Positions 10,520 through 21,050 of a stretch of 64,000 nt of DNA are shown in pieces. Position 1 is the stretch's first letter; each line of letters begins with the position of its first letter. The notes under the pieces are model-generated. The model did not search any database, had not been told where the DNA came from, and was given only the letters and a program-made list of their open reading frames with translations. The DNA comes from Anastrepha obliqua (taxonomy: Eukaryota > Arthropoda > Insecta > Diptera > Tephritidae), in the NCBI RefSeq assembly GCF_027943255.1, contig NC_072893.1:63086001-63150000 (forward strand), read 5' to 3'. Both the position numbers and the translations under genes were made by a program.

Positions 10520-10625
10520 CGTTTTCTTTGAAAGTGGTGTAAGTCCATTTTATATTATATGGATGAATTTTTATCATTAACTAATTTTTTGTCAACATGG
10601 ACTTACACCACTTTCAAAGAAAACG
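10520..10625. repeat. perfect 29-bp inverted repeat (hairpin) in the intron
   Basis: The arms 10520-10548 and 10597-10625 are exact reverse complements (core TTTGAAAGTGGTGTAAGTCC), with a 48-base AT-rich loop. It could form a strong hairpin in the pre-mRNA. No TA or other target duplication is obvious, and the sequence is not seen elsewhere in the window. Confidence 0.9.
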
Positions 10626-11029
10626 ACGCCTTTAGTTATAAGGTGCCAATAGTACCGTCGAAATTTAAAGATGCGCCTATATTCTTTTGCGAAATATTGG
10701 GAACCAAAGTAAAAGTAAAATTAAAGCTCTACCTCTACCTCTAGTTTACGATAAAGTAAAAGTAGATATTAAAATGCATCGAAAACTTCATTGCTTATTT
10801 TTAATTTATTCATTAAAACAGGTGAAAAGCAGTTAATTGTATTTTTCATAAGAATTTTCAATGTTGCCCAAGCCAAAAATTAATTTCTCGAGAGCATATT
10901 TTTAATACTTATAGCATTTTAAAGGGCACTTCTAATAATAATAAAATAAAAATATATTTCTATTTAATTTTTTTATACCCTGGAGGTAAAAAAATAACAA
11001 ACAAAAATATTATTTGTAATTAGATAAAT
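10626..11029. other. intron sequence, nothing recognised
   Basis: AT-rich sequence, with a CTCTACCTCTACCTCTA short tandem at 10727-10743. No other feature seen. Confidence 0.5.
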
Positions 11030-11720
11030 AGATGGATGATAGATTACCAAACTTGGCCATCCGCTATGGTGAAAAACAAAATTGTCAGAGTAACTTCGGC
11101 TGTCACCTCACCGGGGAGGGATGATAGATTACCAGGTTTGGTTCTCCGCAAGTGAAACTGTTTTTAGAGGTGTGCTCTTTAGAAAACCGTTATTTGGCTC
11201 TAAGCGCACTGGACAGAATCAGCTGATGCGCTGACGTCGCTTGGAATGTGTTAAAGAAAAAAATTGAGATTATGTTGGTGAAATACGAAAGAAATCCATC
11301 AATGGCACTTCGTTACCGTTTGAACAATGACTGATTGGACAAGTGTGGGAATATGTTTGAGATGATTTGCAAATTTCGGCTGGCGATAAGTGATATACGA
11401 AAAAATAGTTACCAAATGTGGTAAATTTATCATCAATAAACCATCCGCTATAGTGAAAAAATAGTGAGAGTTACTTCGGCTGCCACGATACCAGGTACTT
11501 GGCAGCAGAATTCTGCCCGCTCATTTCGCACGCATTCACACACTCGTCCAATCAGTCGTTGTTCAGACAGCAACGAAGCAATATGAGTGTAGGCCGTGTT
11601 GATTTTTTCGTGTATCACCAACACAATCAAAATTTTTTCGCAAACAAACTGTGACCCCAGTTGCGTCAGCCAATCAGCAGATTCCTTCAAAATCACTGAG
11701 AGCGGTCTGATGTTGGCCAC
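11030..11720. repeat. degenerate fold-back dispersed repeat
   Basis: Two inversely oriented, diverged copies of one repeat. The first half contains AGTGATATACGAAAAAATAG and the second contains its inverted counterpart around TTTTTTCGTGTATCACCAAC. ACTTCGGCTG[T/C]CAC occurs in direct orientation at 11094 and 11474. Related sequence lies at 57480-57750 and 62165-62370. No coding capacity is recognised. Confidence 0.55.
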
Positions 11721-13215
11721 ACCTCCGAACTCTTTTCATAGCTTAGCACACTTCACATACAACAAAATTACTAAGTAGCAACAAAATCTGAAATTCAAAA
11801 GTGTACGACCAGATGGAACGCCACATTTTCAAAAATTCTTGCCCGTATCGTCGTTTAAAAACTCCACAAAGTTGTAAGGAATTTTCTTCCGGCTTGGTTC
11901 CGGCAAAATTCAATTAGTATTTTTAAATAACGGTATCTAGTGAACGTGCTATCTTTTTTTCTTTTTTTCAAAAAAGTATATGCCGCTGGATGTAACTGCG
12001 CACCAAACTGCCACCCAAGCTGGACGCCTGTACTACTTGAGACTCAAACTCAGGTTTCGCTCTATATTCCACACATTATCTTATTTAATGAACTCTGTCT
12101 GGCATGAAAATATAATTCATCATAATCTCGTCCTCTTCTTGCATACAAAAAATCATCTGGCAAAATTCCAAGCGTGTCAGCCATTCTATGAAATTTAGTG
12201 TGCTTGTAACACTACTCAACAAATATACAACTTTTGAATTTATCTCAAGTAATTATTATTCTTTAGTACTGATGTAATAAGAATACATAAATAAATATTT
12301 TCCATCACATCTCAGTTCTCACAGTTTTCGCTAATCCGCAGTTTATGATTTTGTTGCAAACAAAAATACTCAATTTGACTTTTATTGTTTTTGCTCTTTT
12401 AGTGGAATTCAGGAACGTGTCTCATAAGGCTTCAAGTAATTTTCCTAAGTAACATTTTGCAGCGAATGCAGCGACACTTTAATTAAATCGTTCTCCGTGT
12501 TCATTGCAAACTGAACTCACAGTTTCAGGAAAGAGGTTGAAATGTGGGGGAAGAAAATATTGCAACATTAATCCATTTACACCATCGTGAAAACCTATCT
12601 TCTTCTTTGGAATAGTATGGAATCAGTCAGCTACGTCTTTTTCGATACAAAGTAATATTACCTTTAATCGATGAGTAAACTCAAATATCATAAAAAGCTA
12701 TTAAACCTTGTTTGGTTCACAAAAAGCGGCTTCTCGGCATTTGCTAACTCGAAATTCACTAACTAACCGTCGAATTGCTATTAATCTCTGTTTTCTTTGA
12801 ACATTGAGCTGAACCCTCAGGAACAGCTAAATTGTCGGAATGAAGCTATGGTTTTATTATTGATGACGCATGATTTTTCAGAAGACTCCTTTAATTGCGT
12901 TAAACAAAAAAGCAATCGCCGACATGATTTGTTGACTCAGTTCATTTCATTGGCGTACCAAATGGCATTGCTTTTCAATTTTTACTTTGTAGCAACCATT
13001 CAAATATGTATGTGTATGATATAGCACGCAGCTTTAGGAGCCCATCACTTGTCTTGATTCCTTATGTCACAAGATAAATGGCACTGGTTGATTATAGTAA
13101 ATCAGAAAGTGTTTTTTTTTTTTGTTATTGTAAATTGACACATCACACAAAATAGGAGATTGCTGTTAACACACGCACGTGAGCGTAATTTAATGTAATG
13201 TACTTGCCTTAAATT
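11721..13215. other. intron sequence, nothing recognised
   Basis: No element or gene supported. Open frames at 11980-12198 and 12797-13024 lack motifs. Confidence 0.45.
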
Positions 13216-13532
13216 GCGGCCGCCGTGGCCGAATAGGTTGGTGCGTGACTACCATTCAGAATTCAGAGACATAACGTTGGTTCGAATCTCGGTGTAAGAT
13301 CAAAAATTAAGAAAACGTTTTTTCTAATAGCGGTCGCCCCTCGGCAGGCAATGGCAAACCTCCGAGTGTATTTCTGCCATGAAAAACCTCCTTATCAAAA
13401 AAATATCTGCCGTTCGGAGTCGGCTTGAAACTGTAGGTCCCTCCATTTGTGAAACAACTTCAAGACGCACACCACAAATAGGAGGAGGAGCTCGGCAAAG
13501 CACCCAAAAAGGGTGTGGGCGTCAATTATATA
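13216..13532 (+). mobile_element. tRNA-derived SINE in CAP gene 1 intron
   Basis: Complete copy with A-box-like TGGCCGAATAGGTTGG, B-box GGTTCGAATCTC, and the conserved body ending in GGGTGTGGGCGTCAATTATA. Its TA-rich tail directly abuts the TIR of the mariner at 13533, which apparently used a TA in the SINE tail as its target. Confidence 0.85.
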
Positions 13533-14435
13533 AAGGGTGTTTTTTTTTGGAGGTTAGGTTTTCAAGATGAAATAAAACGTATATAATTTAACGTTATTGA
13601 CAAGAATCTAGCTTTATTATAAAAATAAGGGTTTGCCATTATGTTTTAAAAATGATTTCGGGCAAGTGGCCGCCGCGGCTGGCTCGAATAAATTCCAGCC
13701 GAGAGGCCCAATGTTCGACCACTTTTTGCAGCAATTGGGGCCGTATGTCAGCAATAACGCGCCGAATATTCTCTTCCAAGACGCCAATCGTCTCGGGCTT
13801 ATCTGCGTAGACAAGCGACTTCACATAGCCCCACAAGAAATAGTCCAGCGGTGTTATATCGCATGATCTTGGAGGCCACGCCACACCAAAAGTTTCCTTC
13901 AATAAATCGATTGTTGCGTTGGCTGTATGGCATGTAGCGCCGTCTTGTTGGAACCAAAGGTCGTCCACATCAACATCGTCCAATTCAGGCACGAAAAAGT
14001 CATTAATCATGGCTCTACAGCGCTCTCCATTGACTGTAACATTATGGCCGGCTTCATTTTTAAAGAAATATGGACCAATGATTCCCTCTGCCCATAGAGC
14101 ACACCAAACAGTGACTTTTTGAGGATGTAACGGCGTCTCAGCAATGGCTTGTGGATTATGTTCACTCCAAATGCGACAATTTTGCTTATTGACATACCCA
14201 TTTAACCAAAAGTGAGCTTCATCGCTGAACAAAAACCATTATTTTCGAACCGCGCGAACCGAACAATTATTTTCGTAATAAATTTGCCCGATTTGCAAAC
14301 GTTGCTCAGGTATAAGTCTATTCATTATGAAATGGCAAACCAAACTGAGCATAAATCAAGTGACAGCTGTCAAAAAGACCATCTACGAAAAAAGTAGTGC
14401 CAACTTGAAAACCTAACCTCTAAAAAAACACCCTT
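13533..14435 (-). mobile_element. rosa-like DD41D mariner, internal-deletion derivative
   Basis: TIRs of about 33 bp begin AAGGGTGTTTTTTTTTGGAG at the left and, reverse complemented, AAGGGTGTTTTTTTAGAGGT at the right. Both are followed by GGTTTTCAAG, and TA lies on both sides. It is 903 bp; full-length relatives are generally about 1.3 kb, consistent with the deletion seen in the gene. Confidence 0.88.
13639..14325 (-). pseudogene. DD41D (rosa-like) transposase, two deletions
   Basis: The gene starts MNRLIPEQRLQIGQIYYENN at 14325. A stop follows RAVRK, and the frame resumes at LFSDEAHFWLNGY, which carries the first catalytic Asp. The region between, holding most of the helix-turn-helix domain and linker, is deleted. 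The second Asp is in WFQQDGATCH and the third in DITPLDYFLWGY. The segment between FG and VAWPP is 9 residues shorter than in the 52.2-kb copy, so the usual 41-residue spacing is broken. It ends GGHLPEIIFKT. It lies antisense to the CAP gene whose intron it occupies. Confidence 0.88.
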
Positions 14436-14519
14436 TATATACATATGCTTGCCCTAATTAAGTCTTCATTCCACTTTTACTAAATTTCAATTTTTGATTT
14501 AAATTTATTTTATTTTCAG

Positions 14520-14829
14520 CAAAAAAATCGGCCATTTCACCATGTTGGTCGCCGATCGTGCGCATCGCGTGGGTTGTGCTGTTATACGCTATCGGGATCC
14601 CAGTCAAATTAATGACTTAAAACTATTAATGACATGTAATTATGATTTTACAAATATACTGGGCGAGTCTGTCTATCAAAGTGGTCCAGCAGCTAGCAAA
14701 TGCATTTATAAGATAAGTGAAAAATATCCATCACTTTGTGACTGGAAGGATGCTGTTTACGAATATGACAGTGCGGAGAGTATCGAAGCCGATGATAGCA
14801 ATGCGGTCGATAGCAGTTTTATAAATTAA
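14520..14829 (+). CDS. secreted CAP-superfamily protein, exon 2
   Basis: This exon encodes residues 244-346 and the stop TAA (14827-14829). It opens with KKIGHFTMLVADRAHRVGCA, the CAP GHFTxxV motif that supplies the second cavity His. It continues with LLMTCNYDFTNILGESVYQ, the antigen 5 C-terminal Cys/Asn-Tyr block, and a final Cys pair (KCIYKI, SLCDW). An acidic tail (EYDSAESIEADDSNAVD) follows. Exons 1 and 2 together give 1041 nt, an intact 346-aa protein. The retained frame despite 1.2 kb of transposon in the intron suggests the gene is functional. Confidence 0.9.
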
Positions 14830-14988
14830 ATTATTTTAATGTTCATATTTTAGGTTATCACATAGGTACATAAAAAATAGAATAATTGTTATTTTTATTT
14901 TAATTTTGTACATATTTAAATTGAAATCGATAAAAATAAATGGAATTGTATAAATGTAGTAATATAACATGAAGGACATGAGGGAAAT

Positions 14989-15549
14989 GAAATGAAATGG
15001 CTGATGACCTTGCAAAACAAGGAGCAAATATGCAACTTACTGGTCCTGAGCCTCTTTGTGGACTCACAAAAGGCCACATTAATGAATTCCTTATGAAATG
15101 GGAAGAAAGAAAATTTGCTGCAAACTGGCTAAACTGTGCCGGTCAACGTCAAGCCAAACTATTCCTAAGTCCCAACAAAGGAATATCTAACAAACTTCTC
15201 TCACCAAGCAGAGTAGATTTGCGTCTTTTAACAGGATATCTTACAGGTCATTGCAGCCTGAGTTATCTTCTAAATAATATTGGTCTATCTGAGACCAATG
15301 TCTGCCGCTTTTGCGAAATGGACATAGAAAGCTCAGAACATGTGCTTTGTGAATGTCCTGCGTTGGGCAGACAGAAACTTCATCCCCTTGGTGGTATCGT
15401 AGTATCCCCATGCAATCTTTGGAACAACAAACCCAAAATTGTGCTAAAATTTTTAAAAAGCCTAAAACTCTAGGGTTACAAAAATAGGCCTTTCACAATA
15501 GATCAGCTCTGGTCGCAGTGCGTAATGGCCTTCTGATAATAATAATAAA
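14989..15549 (+). pseudogene. 5'-truncated LINE, C-terminus of ORF2 with RNase H end
   Basis: The frame begins MADDLAKQGANMQL, the end of a retrotransposon RNase H domain. It runs through WEERKFAANWLN, LLTGYLTGHCSLSYLL and the zinc-knuckle-like CRFCEMDIESSEHVLCECP, and stops at 15473. The sequence ends in (TAA)n at about 15535-15549, as in I-like and related LINEs. The truncation point immediately before the RNase H end is typical of incomplete reverse transcription. It is about 160 bp downstream of CAP gene 1. Confidence 0.85.
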
Positions 15550-16025
15550 TGTAGTTGCACTTTATTTTTGCGGAATAACATCACAAAATGCATTTCTCTA
15601 CATTGCCAAGGCAATCGCGTCTTCGTTACCTGAATGACACGGGTTTATATCCAGCCAAGGGTTGTCACCTCAACAACATTCCTCCAATGAGAATGTTTTA
15701 TGCAGTGACAATAAGAATTAAAAAACGTTTCTCTGCTCTCAGCTCTTAAATATTATATATAGGAAGTTTTCCTCCTGAGAATGTTCCTATAAAATATGAT
15801 AGACGGATTTTCTTGGCACGGCGTCATCCGCATAGAAACGCCGAAGAACTGCATTCGAAGGTATTTTTATATTTCCTGCTTTCACAATTTAGCACGCGGC
15901 ATTTCGTTAGTTCGTTTAGTTTAAATTTAAATAGTTCAAATCCCAAATATTACCAAGCCATTCAATGAGCTTTCACAAACATGTAATTTCTCCTCCTTTT
16001 GGTTTGTTTATTTCTTTTTTTTTTG
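15550..16025. other. intergenic, nothing recognised
   Basis: No feature supported. Confidence 0.5.
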
Positions 16026-16027
16026 TA

Positions 16028-16958
16028 AAAGGTGATCATTTTGGAGGTATCGGATTTGAATTGAATTAAAACAACTAAAATTCAAATTAATTGAGCAATC
16101 TTTATTATTTTTGAGTAGAACCATTCATGTCATTTATTTTTTAAAAATAATCGCTTTCAAATGTTGGCCGTAACTGTGCCATAATTCGGCCATCCGTAAA
16201 CATCCAACTTTAAATTACTCGCTGGAGGACTTCGGTCGGTATCTCGTGAATAACTTTAGTAATGTTGGCTTCCAATGCCTTAATCGAAGGTGGTTTATCC
16301 ATAAAGCATTTAGACTTTACATACCCCCACAAATAAAAGTTCAAAGGTGCGATATCACACGATCTTGCTGGCTAATCCACTGATCCGAGACGAGATATAG
16401 ATAAATTGCTTACCGAAACGACGACGCAGTAAATCCATTGTTTCATGGGCTGCATGGCAAGCAGCGCCGTCTTGTTGGAACCGAAGGTTGTGGAGATCAC
16501 GGGCTTCAATTTCCGGCATCAAAAAGTCGGTAGCGTTCGCCATTCACTGTTACATTTGCGTCTCGTCTGTGAAGAAATATGGGCCGATGATTCCTCCAGC
16601 CCATAGGCCGCACCAAACGGTTGCTTTCAATGGAAGTAATGGCTGTTCTTGAATGGCTTCAGGTTGCTTTTCAGCCCAAATATGGCAGTTTTTCTTATTG
16701 AAGTAGCAATTAAGCCAACAATGGGTCTCATCGCTGAACACCAAAAGTTGGCCTGAACGCTTAGTGAACACTTTCACAGAGCGTCGATTTTCACAATACA
16801 TTTGTACGGTTTGTAAACGTTTTTGAGACGTAAATCTTTCTATGACAAAATACTGAAATACATACTGAAAAAAAATTGTGTATTTAGTTTGATAGTAGTC
16901 TCGCATGATCTGTCAAAAAAACTGTATTGCAAAAAATATCTCCAATCTGAACACCCTT
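16028..16958 (-). mobile_element. DD41D mariner deletion derivative
   Basis: Diverged TIRs read AAAGGTGATCATTTTGGAGG at the left and, reverse complemented, AAAGGGTGTTCAGATTGGAG at the right, with TA at 16026-16027 and 16959-16960. The 931-bp length reflects a missing N-terminal middle segment. Confidence 0.78.
16130..16903 (-). pseudogene. DD41D transposase, multiply broken
   Basis: Upstream frame 16550-16903 reads VIERFTSQKRLQTVQMYCEN, then passes directly to LLVFSDETHCWLNCY (first Asp), HIWAEKQPEAIQEQ and ATVWCGLWAGGIIGPYFF. After a frameshift it continues LRFQQDGAACHAAHETMDLL (second Asp). The third site reads DIAPLNFYLWGY, with Asn in place of the catalytic Asp. Stops follow near the C-terminus. 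The helix-turn-helix linker is deleted. Confidence 0.8.
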
Positions 16959-16960
16959 TA

Positions 16961-17739
16961 TTATTATGGTGTCAAAATATCGAAGAGTAAAGTAACTGTT
17001 TTTGGAAGGCGCCATCTTCAGTATTCAATTCGTTTTGCTTCGTTACTACTGCTACTGTATGAATTCGCGTTGTTCGCTATGACAGTGAGGTCTGGAGGAG
17101 TTTGACTGGCATTTGAATATTTATTACACAATAGCCGCATTCGCACAATATAGGCACAATATTTGGGATCATTATTCTCTACGTTATATCTTCCAACGAG
17201 TATCACTTTTGGTGTAATTTTTTTGAACTGAGTTTGGCCTGATTTTTTTCACAAACTAACTTGGAATCGAAAATATTAACTTTACTGTCATCCTGAAAAC
17301 TGTTTTCAAATCAAATCCTTAAGTTTCGAATTTCTTGCCATTTCGGGTCTTCCCTTAGTTATCGGATAATCTAGCGTCTAAAATTCTTGTATCGCTCGTT
17401 TTTGTTTTCTTTTATATTATGATCCTAAATTTAAGTCGACTAGCTGCACTTCAAGGCTTCAGAAGCATCTCGATATGAAGAGAAATTACAATAGAAATGC
17501 TTTGCATTTTTAGAAGTCATCTGCTCGAACTTGATCTGCCACAAAATTCACAAAAGCGGTGGCATTGCGCGAAACTGATCTACAAGAGCTGTTATATTGA
17601 AAAAAGTGCTAACGGCGCATACCAAGGTTGAACTTTTCTAAGTTATGCGGAGCATAAGTTTCTCAGTGTGAGTTTTGTAGGTAGGTGAGTAAGTAAGGTA
17701 AGTGAATGGTTGAAGGACCACTATAGCACTCCCCAAGTA
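16961..17739. other. intergenic, nothing recognised
   Basis: No feature supported; open frames at 16905-17105 and 17018-17206 overlap on opposite strands without motifs. Confidence 0.45.
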
Positions 17740-18380
17740 GCAATCTTTAGTGTTTAGTCGTTTTGATACCATTATGAGACCTCCAATAGGCAGATATCTA
17801 CAGCCAGTCAGAACTGTTGATGTAATGGAGAAGATTAATGGGATTTAGGTTGGCGCGCTGCCCCAGGCTGTTGAAGAAGGGAGGCAACAGTGAATTTAAG
17901 CGCTTAGCTGCCAAACCCGGACAGTTACAGAGAAAGTGCTCAAAAGTCTCCTTCTCTGAAAGGTCCCCACAGTTTCTGTGTTGGGAGTTAAATGGTATTC
18001 CTAACTCTTCCGTGTGTGTGCCGATCATCCAATGGCCGGTAAATACAGCTATGAGTTTGTAAATTGAATGCCGGGGAGCTCCCAAAACTTTCTGAGTTCT
18101 CCGTCTATTGTACTGTGGCCACAGGATTTTCGAAATAGTAGGTAAAGAAATAGAGCTCAATCTCTTCTGCGAAAGAAGCTTTGCAATTCCCCTTTAACAA
18201 CAGTCAGGCGTATGCCGATGACCTAGTAGGAGTTCTCACAAGTCAATCGCCTTCCTGGCAAGCTCACCAGCAATTTGACTTCCCTCTATGGTCTTATATT
18301 CTGGAACCCAGATCAGAGGAATGTTACCTGCACACCCAAGTGATTTGACCTATTCCTTACAGGATTTGACTAGCTTAGAA
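17740..18380 (-). pseudogene. LINE fragment: RNase H end and C-terminus
   Basis: Reading the minus strand, the segment at about 18240-18330 gives IPLIWVPEYKTIEGSQIAGE, the RNase H WVPGH-x-x-I-x-G-N-E-x-A-D region. A stop and a frame change follow. An open frame at 18160-17798 then reads SLPTISKILWPQYNRRRTQK, LIAVFTGHWMIGTH and CGDLSEKETFEHFLCNCPGL. The last is a Cys/His knuckle like that of the 15-kb fragment but from a different family. Confidence 0.75.
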
Positions 18381-18409
18381 TTGTTTTACCTTAGATTTGT
18401 ACAAAAAGT

Positions 18410-18720
18410 ACTAAATCAACCATCCAATTTTGTTTTTGAATAACTTTTTTACTAAATAAAAAAAAAATTATTTTGATTTACTTATTTACGCGCTTTATTC
18501 CTTGTCTCTTTGTACATATGCAGCAGCTTTCTAGTTCACAAGTATCAAATATGATTGACGTACGACGCCAATTGCACAAATTATAAATCCTCCAATAGGG
18601 TGAATAATTTTGTGCCACCTTGTATGCGCATTATTTTTGTATGTATGTATTGTGTGGTACTTTTTTTTTACATCGGCTGTGTTAATCAGTAAATAAATGT
18701 TAAAAAAATAACTGAAACTT
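18410..18720. repeat. dispersed repeat, possibly a Tc1-type remnant
   Basis: It shares blocks with 24465-24700, including CATCCAATTTTGTTTTTGAA-like sequence, TTTACGCGCTTTATTC-like sequence and AAATATGATTGACGTACGAC. The AATAATAGCGCC at 24478 resembles ends of Tc1-type elements, but no transposase frame is readable, so classification is tentative. Confidence 0.4.
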
Positions 18721-18907
18721 TTTTGTCATGGACCGCACAATTTAGTCGCACTTTTTGCTAAAATAGAATAATAAAGCAAATCTTTCCTCTATTGGTAAGT
18801 AGCTTGTATTTGCATTTTATAGCTCGTATTTTCGCTACAACCAAATGTTTTTAACAAAAAAGTGGTGCTTAACAACAGTAAATTTCCATGAATATACATA
18901 CATAATA

Positions 18908-19389
18908 AAGGGCCTTTCAAAAGTGAAATTAAGATGTCGGAAGTGAATAACTCCTAGGCGGTACATTTTTTATGTTATCTTTGACAACTGTCAGGTGGAC
19001 AGATGTAGAATATTACTCGATAGAACAACGCGTTAAGGTTATTGAAACTTTCAGGAAAGTGGTCGAACTTTATGAACAACATATCGCAAAATTCGTGAAT
19101 TTTTAGTGAAAATAATCGTCCGAATGAGTCGAAAATTCAAAGATCGGTGGAAAAATATCAAGAAACTGGTTCTGTCGGGGATAGAAAAAGGACGTTATGT
19201 TGAGAATATAGCTGCTATAGCACAAAGTGTTGGTGAAAAGCCTTCAACATCGATATCACGACGTTCGCAACAATTAGGCATTCATGCAACGACTGTTTGG
19301 CGAGTTTTACTCGTAGACGTGCTCATGGTGGACATTTAAATGATGTTATTTTTAAAACAACATCTAGGCGCGTCTTTTGAAAGACCCTT
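18908..19389 (+). mobile_element. DD41D-type mariner reduced to both gene ends
   Basis: TIRs read AAGGGCCTTTCAAAAG at the left and, reverse complemented, AAGGGTCTTTCAAAAG at the right. A TA precedes the left end; the right flank is mutated. The retained coding text is the N-terminal helix-turn-helix half joined to the last 15 residues. Confidence 0.8.
19012..19365 (+). pseudogene. DD41D transposase HTH half fused to the C-terminal tip
   Basis: In changing frames the sequence reads SIEQRVKVIETF, then NIAAIAQSVGEKPSTSISRR and SQQLGIHATTVWRVL, the second helix-turn-helix of this family. It passes within a few bases to RAHGGHLNDVIFKT, the family C-terminus. All three catalytic Asp residues are lost. 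Stops and frameshifts are present in the N-terminal part. Confidence 0.78.
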
Positions 19390-19616
19390 CAGATATATGA
19401 AACATGACTGGGTGTGGGTGGCACATGTTTGCACATCTGAAAAACAGAAGTTTTGAAGTATATATGTACAGTGTATAGTATATAGTATATATTAAATAAC
19501 TATACTGATGCTGCTGTAAAGAAGTACACAAATCAGTATACATACAAATGTAGTTAAAATATTTGTTCACATTATTTTTTTATGTTTTTGCCTTAATTTT
19601 GTTTCGCTGAAGAAAT

Positions 19617-19800
19617 GTCAAGTGTAATAATAAAACAACGAATTGTTGTGAAATTTCTCATGAGGTTTAGGAAAACCGAGATTTATGGCAATGAATGTTC
19701 ATCATACGCACGTGGTTTCGGGTAGTTTAGCGATTTCAAGACACACGGCCGTCTGGAGGAAGTGGAAGATGATTCAAAGAGGGATTCAACCGCCAAAACC
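19617..19800 (+). pseudogene. degenerate mariner N-terminal fragment
   Basis: In mixed frames it reads IKQRIVVKFLMRF, then YGNECSSYARGFG and RLEEVEDDSKRDS. This resembles mariner N-termini that carry YGxxALSRxRVFEW and GRxxVEDDxRxGR. It abuts the next mariner and has no visible termini. Confidence 0.5.
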
Positions 19801-19817
19801 AAAAACGCTTATAATTA

Positions 19818-21048
19818 TCAGGTCACTCCATAAATTCGTGCATATTTTACCCATAATTTCACTTTTGTACGATTTTTACATACAAAGAATTATTCGCCGA
19901 ATATAACGGAACTATTTATATTTTCTTTGATATATTGTGCATTCAACAAGTGATAGAAGCACGTGTTGTTAAAAAATAAAATGGAATCTTCGAACGCGTA
20001 TAAAAGCATATTTTGTATTTTTTTATAAAAGTGGTAAAAATGCAGAAATAAACACTGTTCACGGAGAGAATACCGTGAGTGTAAGGACTGTGCAAAAATG
20101 GTTTTCAAAATTCCGAAGTGGTAACTGGAGGATGCCCCGCGCGCTGGTCGTCCTGAAGTCCTTACCTCCGACGCTTTGCTCGAACTCGTGGATGCTGAGC
20201 CAAATTTGACAGTCGATATGATAGCTCAGAGGTTAAATTCATCGCATGGAACAGTTCACAGGCACCTGGTTCAGTTGGGAAAGGTTTCAAAGCTGGGAAA
20301 ATGGGTTCCGCATAGACTTGCCGTCACCAACTTTCAGCAGAGAGTGAATGTGTGTTCTCAGCTGCTGCAACGGCTTGAAAATGAAAGTTTTTTGAACCGT
20401 ATCGTTATTGGTGATGAAAAATGGGTCCTTTACAATAATCCTGTTCGCAAACGCCAATGGTTAGATAAAGATGACCCATCAGAACCGACCCCTAGAGATG
20501 GTCTTCACCCAAGAAGATTCTCCTGTCTATTTGGTGGGATGTGGCCGGTATTGTTTATTATGAACTTCTGGAATCAAACCAGACGATAACTGTTGATTAT
20601 TAGTCCCATCAGCTATCAAACCTGAATGAGGCACTTAACAAAAATCAACCGTCGTTAGTGAATAGACGCAACGTTTTGTTTCACCACAACAATGCAAGAC
20701 CTCATACCGCAAGGCAAATATGAGGCAAGCTGAACGAGCTCAAATGGGAGCTAATGCGGTATCTACCATACTCTCCGGATATTGCACCTTGTGATTATCA
20801 CCTTTTCCGTGGACTTCAGTCCCATATGAGTAATAAGAACTACTCCTCAAAAGAAGCTATAAAAAGGGATATCGAAGCGTATTTTGGCTCCAAGGACAAC
20901 CATTTTTTTTAGCAGGGAATTAAAAATTTGCCTAAACATTGTAAATAATGAAGGAAAATATGCGATTGATTAATAAATACTTTAAACATCTTTTTTATTA
21001 ATTTTAAAACCACCTTTAAAAAACGCACGAACTTATAGACTGACCTGA
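19818..21048 (+). mobile_element. full-length but decayed mariner (1231 bp)
   Basis: TIRs begin TCAGGTCACTCCATAAATTC at the left and, reverse complemented, TCAGGTCAGTCTATAAGTTC at the right. Both continue GTGC, with TA at 19816-19817 and 21049-21050. The pattern GGTC-x-x-TC-x-ATAA-x-TTCGTGC is typical of several DD34D mariner subfamilies. Confidence 0.87.
19981..20948 (+). pseudogene. mariner (DD34D) transposase, degraded
   Basis: The ATG at 19981 starts MESSNAY. After frameshifts it reads NTVHGENTVSVRTVQKWFSK. A long intact segment (20176-20589) carries the second helix-turn-helix region (AQRLNSSHGTVHRHLVQLGK), the linker GKWVPHRL and the first catalytic Asp in IVIGDEKWVLY. Beyond further stops, the second block reads FHHNNARPHTA, with Asn instead of the catalytic Asp. 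The third is YSPDIAPCDYHLF, intact. It ends near KNLPKHCK. Confidence 0.87.
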
Positions 21049-21050
21049 TA

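Noticed and set aside
10559..10744. 61-codon frame over the intron hairpin
   Set aside because: It overlaps the perfect inverted repeat and has a low-complexity end; no evidence of coding.
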